Of a stretch of 9,471 nt of DNA, positions 5,767 to 9,471 are shown in pieces (position 1 is the stretch's first letter; each line of letters opens with the position of its first letter). Origin of the DNA: Prolixibacteraceae bacterium (GTDB lineage: Bacteria; Bacteroidota; Bacteroidia; Bacteroidales; Prolixibacteraceae); the NCBI GenBank assembly GCA_027451165.1, contig DAIDJX010000120.1, positions 1 through 9,471 on the forward strand, written 5' to 3'. Position numbers and translations under genes: made by a program. The notes beneath the pieces were generated by a model. It ran no database searches. It worked only from the letters and a program-made list of their open reading frames with translations, and was not told where the DNA came from.

Positions 5767-8700
5767 TTAAAAAGTTAAGTTTAATCCGAAAGAGATGATT
5801 CTTGTCGGAGTATAAGTATTTGAGGTAACGCCGTCAAAAGATTGCTGCACCGACATTCCTTTGCGGGCGCTGAACAACCAGAGGTTTTCTCCACTCGCGA
5901 ACAGCCTGCAATTGCTCATATCGATTTTCTTCATCAACGATGTGGGAATAGTATAGGATAATGTCACCGATTTGATGTTCAGGTAGGAAGCATCTGTCAG
6001 CCAGCGGTCTGAAGCTGCAGAAAAATAGGTACGGTTCGTGCTGTTCCCGTCCATCCTGGGTACATCCGTGATATCTCCTTCTTTCTGCCAGCGTTTCAGC
6101 ATGTCGGTATGAATGGCATTGCCATAATTCCCCGGATCCATCAATGATGCATAGGTGCCATCATAGACCTGGCCACCAAGCTGGTAAGTGAGCATGACCT
6201 GCAAATCAAAATTACCATAGCTGAACTCATTGGTCACACTTCCGAAGAGATCCGGAATGGCAGATCCTGCATAGTGGTAATTGGCTTTGTTGGTATTGTA
6301 GGTAAATGTATCGGTCCCTGCGATTTTGTAATCGAGGATTCCGGTGGAAGCAGGATTCGCATCAAATGCAGCCTTATCGGTGGCATAATTGGTCGGGTTA
6401 GCGCGGTACAATGCCCGGCCATCTTCAGGATTGACACCCTTCCATTCCCGGAGCCAGTAGTCATACAACGAATGTCCAACCATCAACTTCTTGGTACCGG
6501 AAATAATTTCTGTCTGCGGAAGTTTGGTGAATTCATTTTTAAATGCAGTGGCATAAGCCGATAAGGTCCAGTTGAATTTGTTCGATTTTATGATATCGAC
6601 GGAGATGTCGGCTTCAATACCCCTGTTGTACAGCGTGCCCACATTTTCATCCCTGCTGGTGATCCCACTTGAAAGCGGCTTCGGAACAGCAAAGAGCAGG
6701 TTGGACGACTGGCGGTGGAAAAACTCAACCGTTCCACGGATCCTTTTGAGAAGACCAAATTCAAGGGCTACGTCGAAGTTGGCATTTTGCTCCCATACCA
6801 ATTCTTCGCTTTTGAGAGAATTCTGAAGTGCACCCGCTTCATAGGCATTGTTGTAGTCGAGACCATAAAGCGCCTGCCAGGCATAATTACTGATACCGCT
6901 GTCATTACCAACCTGACCGTAAGAAGTCCTGATTTTCAGCAAATCAACAAATGGCAAAGACTGGATGAAACTCTCCTTGTCAAGACGCCAGGCAGCGCTC
7001 ACCGACCAGAAGTTACCCCAGCGGACATCTTTGAAAAACTTGGAAGAACCATCACGACGGAAGGAAGCAGATGCAAAATATTTATTGTCAAAGTTATAGT
7101 TCACCCTGGAGAAATAACCTTCCGAATGGTATTCACTGGTATAGGATGTCAGTTCGTTGGTTGTGGTGAAGTTGATCAGCTCGATGTTACCGTCAACCAC
7201 GAGCCCCTGCCTGAAACCATACAAATATTTGTACTTGTAGGCATAGGATTCGTGCGCCAGCAAGGCATCAAAAGCATGCCTGCCAACCGATTTGTTATAG
7301 GTTAACAATTGATTGAAGGTATTGGTGGTGGTGAGCTCGCTGTTTTTTCCACCACGACCGGCTGGTGAACCATCACCGACGATTTTATTGTCGAACCTGT
7401 TGTAACGGTAATTATAGAGGGAAGTGGCAAAATTAGCCGTGAATTTGAATCCATTCAGAAAAGAGATATCCACATAGGTTTTCCCATCCAACTGGCTTCT
7501 TTCCGCATTTCTGACATTGAGCAGGGTTTCAGCTACCACATGGCGGCCAACGCTGGCTCCTGCCGGACGAGCGGGGATACTGTACTGGGAAAGGTTACCC
7601 AGGTCATAAATTTTATCCCCGTTGGCATCCAGAAGATAATCTCCGGTTGTTGGATTGTGGGCATACACCGGATAAATCGGACCAATATTTCTGGCAAAGA
7701 AGAAGGGATTCACATATCCGGTAGAACTTCCCGTATCTGTTTCATTGGATTCAGAATTCGTTCCTGATAAATTCAAACCGGTTTTGAGCCATTTTTCAGG
7801 TTGGACATTAACGTTGATCCTGGCGGTAATGCGTTCAAAATCAGATCCAATCATGAAACCTTCTTCATTGGTGTACCCCAACGAAGCAAAATAATCGCTC
7901 TCTTTGGTTCCGCCACCGTAACTGACATTGAAATCACTTCTTTTGCCTGTCCGTTTAATGGGTTTGTACCAGTCAAGATCATCCGCATAACCGGGGAGTA
8001 TGCTGGCATCAGGATTGATCTTCCCATCAACACCAACAATCGCATTATCCGGCACATTGAAAATGTTGTATCCCAGCATGTACTTGATGCCATTCACCCC
8101 GGAAACCAATCCGGAAGCGCGCTGATTGGCCACCTCCAGCGTCGGTTTGTTGGAGGTTACATAATAGAGCTGGTTGCGGTATGCTTCCCACATCAGCGGA
8201 TAATAATCGAAGGCATCCACCCTGTCATACTCCGGAATAGCCCTTTCTGAGAAACCCTGGGTCAGCTTGATGTTGAAGGTGCTTCTTCCGGCTGCACCCT
8301 TTTTGGTGGTGATCAGAACAACCCCATTGGCCGCTTTATTCCCGTACAATGCAGATGAAGCCGCATCCTTCAGAATGGAGATGGTTTCAATATCATCGGA
8401 ATTGATGTTGGAAATGTTTCCGGAAAAGGGCACTCCATCCACAATATACAACGGATCGTTCGATGCATTTACCGATCCGAATCCACGGATACGAATGGAC
8501 TGACCTGAGCCTGGCTGTCCGGTACCGGAGCTGACCTGAACACCTGACATGGCGCCTTCGATCGCTTTGGAGATATTGGTCACCGGACGGGCAGCAATCT
8601 TTTCACTGCCGATCTGGGTTGCAGCCCCGGTAAAAGAACCTTTCTTGGCTGTTCCGTATGCCACGGCAATGACTTCTTCAATGCCGATGACATCTGGCTC

Positions 8701-8985
8701 CAGCGCAACATTCATCACCGTACCAGAAATCGCCATTTCAGCCGATTTCATTCCAACAAAAGAGAACACAAGGGTTTTTGCATTCTGCGGGACGTCCAGC
8801 CGGTATTTACCATCAACACCGGTTACTGTTCCCACAGAAGTTCCCTTAACCACCACAGTCGCGCCGGGGATTGGCTGATTATTCCCGGCTTCAGTAATAG
8901 TCCCGGAAACCTGCCTCACCTGCGCCTGTAACACCTGTATGGCCAACAGACCAATACAGCATAACGTCAGTAAAAACTTTTTCAT
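5767..8985 (-). CDS. SusC/RagA family TonB-linked outer-membrane transporter
   Basis: A TonB-dependent outer-membrane importer that takes up the ligand delivered by the adjacent SusD protein. I choose the start at 8985, giving 1072 residues, because it opens with a signal peptide (MKKFLLTLCCIGLLAIQVLQA, cleavage likely before Gln22); the open frame extends 37 codons further upstream but that stretch is AT-rich leader with no signal-peptide character. After the signal comes a carboxypeptidase-regulatory-like domain (about 24-100, with IPGATVVVKGTSVGTVTGVDGKY), then a TonB-box-like stretch EEVIAVAYG (103-111). The plug domain follows (about 112-235), with RIRGFGSVNASNDPLYIVDGVPF and the family signature SALYGNKAANGVVLITTKKG. 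The rest is the beta-barrel, ending in Phe (ISFGLNLTF), as needed for barrel assembly. No N-terminal signalling extension is present, so it is not one of the anti-sigma-linked receptors. The leader shows no convincing promoter. Confidence 0.96.
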   Translation of the reverse strand: MKKFLLTLCCIGLLAIQVLQAQVRQVSGTITEAGNNQPIPGATVVVKGTSVGTVTGVDGKYRLDVPQNAKTLVFSFVGMKSAEMAISGTVMNVALEPDVIGIEEVIAVAYGTAKKGSFTGAATQIGSEKIAARPVTNISKAIEGAMSGVQVSSGTGQPGSGQSIRIRGFGSVNASNDPLYIVDGVPFSGNISNINSDDIETISILKDAASSALYGNKAANGVVLITTKKGAAGRSTFNIKLTQGFSERAIPEYDRVDAFDYYPLMWEAYRNQLYYVTSNKPTLEVANQRASGLVSGVNGIKYMLGYNIFNVPDNAIVGVDGKINPDASILPGYADDLDWYKPIKRTGKRSDFNVSYGGGTKESDYFASLGYTNEEGFMIGSDFERITARINVNVQPEKWLKTGLNLSGTNSESNETDTGSSTGYVNPFFFARNIGPIYPVYAHNPTTGDYLLDANGDKIYDLGNLSQYSIPARPAGASVGRHVVAETLLNVRNAERSQLDGKTYVDISFLNGFKFTANFATSLYNYRYNRFDNKIVGDGSPAGRGGKNSELTTTNTFNQLLTYNKSVGRHAFDALLAHESYAYKYKYLYGFRQGLVVDGNIELINFTTTNELTSYTSEYHSEGYFSRVNYNFDNKYFASASFRRDGSSKFFKDVRWGNFWSVSAAWRLDKESFIQSLPFVDLLKIRTSYGQVGNDSGISNYAWQALYGLDYNNAYEAGALQNSLKSEELVWEQNANFDVALEFGLLKRIRGTVEFFHRQSSNLLFAVPKPLSSGITSRDENVGTLYNRGIEADISVDIIKSNKFNWTLSAYATAFKNEFTKLPQTEIISGTKKLMVGHSLYDYWLREWKGVNPEDGRALYRANPTNYATDKAAFDANPASTGILDYKIAGTDTFTYNTNKANYHYAGSAIPDLFGSVTNEFSYGNFDLQVMLTYQLGGQVYDGTYASLMDPGNYGNAIHTDMLKRWQKEGDITDVPRMDGNSTNRTYFSAASDRWLTDASYLNIKSVTLSYTIPTSLMKKIDMSNCRLFASGENLWLFSARKGMSVQQSFDGVTSNTYTPTRIISFGLNLTF

Positions 8986-9123
8986 AGAGCAGTTTAAAAA
9001 ATAATAAATAATTAATTTTTGATTTGGGGCTAATAATAATTTTTTTTTCAATACCTGCAACTTAACAGTTACAGATTTATGTTGAAAATTGTACAATAGC
9101 TGATTTTTTGGCAGATTCAGCCG

Positions 9124-9350
9124 CTATTTCTCCCAGAATTTTTCCCCGGTGCCACTATCGTGGTTTACTTTCCTGGCCAGTACAAACAAATAATCGGAAA
9201 GACGGTTGATGTATTTCAGGATGACCGGATCTGTGCTTACTGTTTCATTCAGTCTGACAATGGCCCGTTCTGACCGTCTGCAAACCGTACGTGCAATATG
9301 ACAGGCAGCTGAAGTGAAATTACCTCCGGGCAGGATGAAATTCCTGATGG
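9124..9350 (-). CDS. PduO-type cob(I)alamin adenosyltransferase, C-terminal fragment
   Basis: This enzyme transfers the adenosyl group of ATP to cob(I)alamin or cob(I)yrinic acid a,c-diamide to make the B12 coenzyme form. Only the last 75 or so residues are here: IRNFILPGGNFTSAACHIARTVCRRSERAIVRLNET, then VILKYINRLSDYLFVLAR, ending GEKFWEK and TAG at 9124-9126. FILPGG, the Arg-rich ATP-site block ARTVCRRSER and NRLSDYLFVLAR are diagnostic of the PduO/MMAB family, which is about 180-190 residues. Going towards the N-terminus the family match stops at about 9348; the expected LPPLRN lead-in is replaced by LQGSIRN, and an in-frame stop lies at 9379-9381. The 5' half is therefore absent from this sequence. 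It sits 138 bases upstream of susC on the same strand. Identity is firm; whether the gene is really broken is not, because the break could be an assembly artefact. Confidence 0.85.
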
Positions 9351-9351
9351 A

Positions 9352-9471
9352 CCCTTGAAGGATATTCTTGCGGCGGGTTCAAAGTTTTTAACTGTCGGAT
9401 CGGTGGCACCTGATCTACCATATGCAAGTCTATTAGATAATGATTTCTTTCTAACAACTCAAGGTTGGCTG
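9352..9471 (+). CDS. internal fragment of a plus-strand gene, possibly a zinc-dependent phospholipase C-like family
   Basis: From 9352 the plus strand is open to the window edge for 40 codons: PLKDILAAGSKFLTVGSVAPDLPYASLLDNDFFLTTQGWL. The stretch reads like real protein: helix, then strand, then VAPDLPYAS. From memory it resembles the N-terminal part of bacterial proteins annotated as zinc-dependent phospholipase C-like, where a GHMTHM start is followed by FLxLGSxSPDLPY and then by metal-binding His residues, but I could not check this. No ATG lies in frame: the frame opens after a TGA at 9310-9312, and the codons before 9350 are the adenosyltransferase gene read backwards. So its own N-terminus is missing at the same point where the adenosyltransferase loses its N-terminus. 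Codon choice (CTA, TTA, ACA, CAA) seems more AT-leaning than in the neighbours. Confidence 0.45.

Noticed and set aside
6715..7305. 196-residue plus-strand open frame opposite susC
   Set aside because: It lies wholly inside the well-supported susC gene on the other strand and has no recognisable domain; a mirror-frame shadow.
8986..9096. Extended start for susC, adding 37 residues upstream of the signal peptide
   Set aside because: The added stretch is AT-rich leader, lacks signal-peptide features and would bury the normal MKKFLLTLCCIGLLAIQ signal peptide inside the protein.
9030..9100. Promoter for susC (TAAATCTG, with TATTG upstream)
   Set aside because: The -7-like box has a mismatch and the nearest TTG is only 14 bases away, too close for the usual Bacteroidota spacing of about 19-21 bases.
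8986..9350. Functional link between the corrinoid adenosyltransferase and SusCD, as a B12 importer
   Set aside because: Known corrinoid uptake in Bacteroidota uses BtuB-type receptors; nothing in SusC or SusD here points to corrinoids, and the adenosyltransferase gene lies at a suspect junction.

Overview
The window looks like a piece of a Bacteroidota chromosome, probably an environmental member of the Bacteroidales/Marinilabiliales type. The evidence is a SusC/SusD outer-membrane pair, a small DUF2795-type protein, a start region of one gene that fits the Bacteroidota promoter pattern, and start sites that mostly lack Shine-Dalgarno sequences. The order below the genus level is a guess. Nearly all coding sequence is on the minus strand, so the reading order runs from right to left.

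Layout from left to right. Positions 1-204 are non-coding and hold short hairpin-plus-tail repeat modules. They are followed by a YafV-type omega-amidase (205-966), an intergenic spacer with two facing arrays of an 11-bp unit (982-1122), a small PlsC-type acyltransferase (1150-1707), a gap without visible signals (1708-1879), a free-standing B3/B4-domain protein (1880-2581), a clear intrinsic terminator (2618-2644) and a DUF2795-type protein (2652-2873). Next comes a conserved hypothetical protein of 368 residues (2988-4094) with its own probable promoter and a weak terminator. A strong 12-bp-stem terminator (4206-4235) closes the next unit, a susC-susD operon (susD 4258-5754, susC 5767-8985). 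The right end holds the C-terminal part of a PduO-type corrinoid adenosyltransferase (from 9124, minus strand) and, directly against it, the interior of an unrelated plus-strand gene (9352-9471).

How the genes work together: only susC and susD form an obvious functional unit, a TonB-dependent outer-membrane importer and its surface lipoprotein. No glycan-degrading enzyme, sigma/anti-sigma pair or sensor is present here, so the substrate is unknown. The other minus-strand genes are separate housekeeping or conserved-hypothetical genes, divided by terminators or repeats, and do not look like one pathway.

The points most worth a second look are the hairpin modules at 27-202 with compensatory stem changes, the inverted 11-bp-period arrays at 982-1122, and the abrupt junction near 9350. 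At that junction two genes that should each have an N-terminal half are both cut at the same place, which suggests a rearrangement or an assembly chimera. I did not find a convincing new defence, mobile or biosynthetic system.
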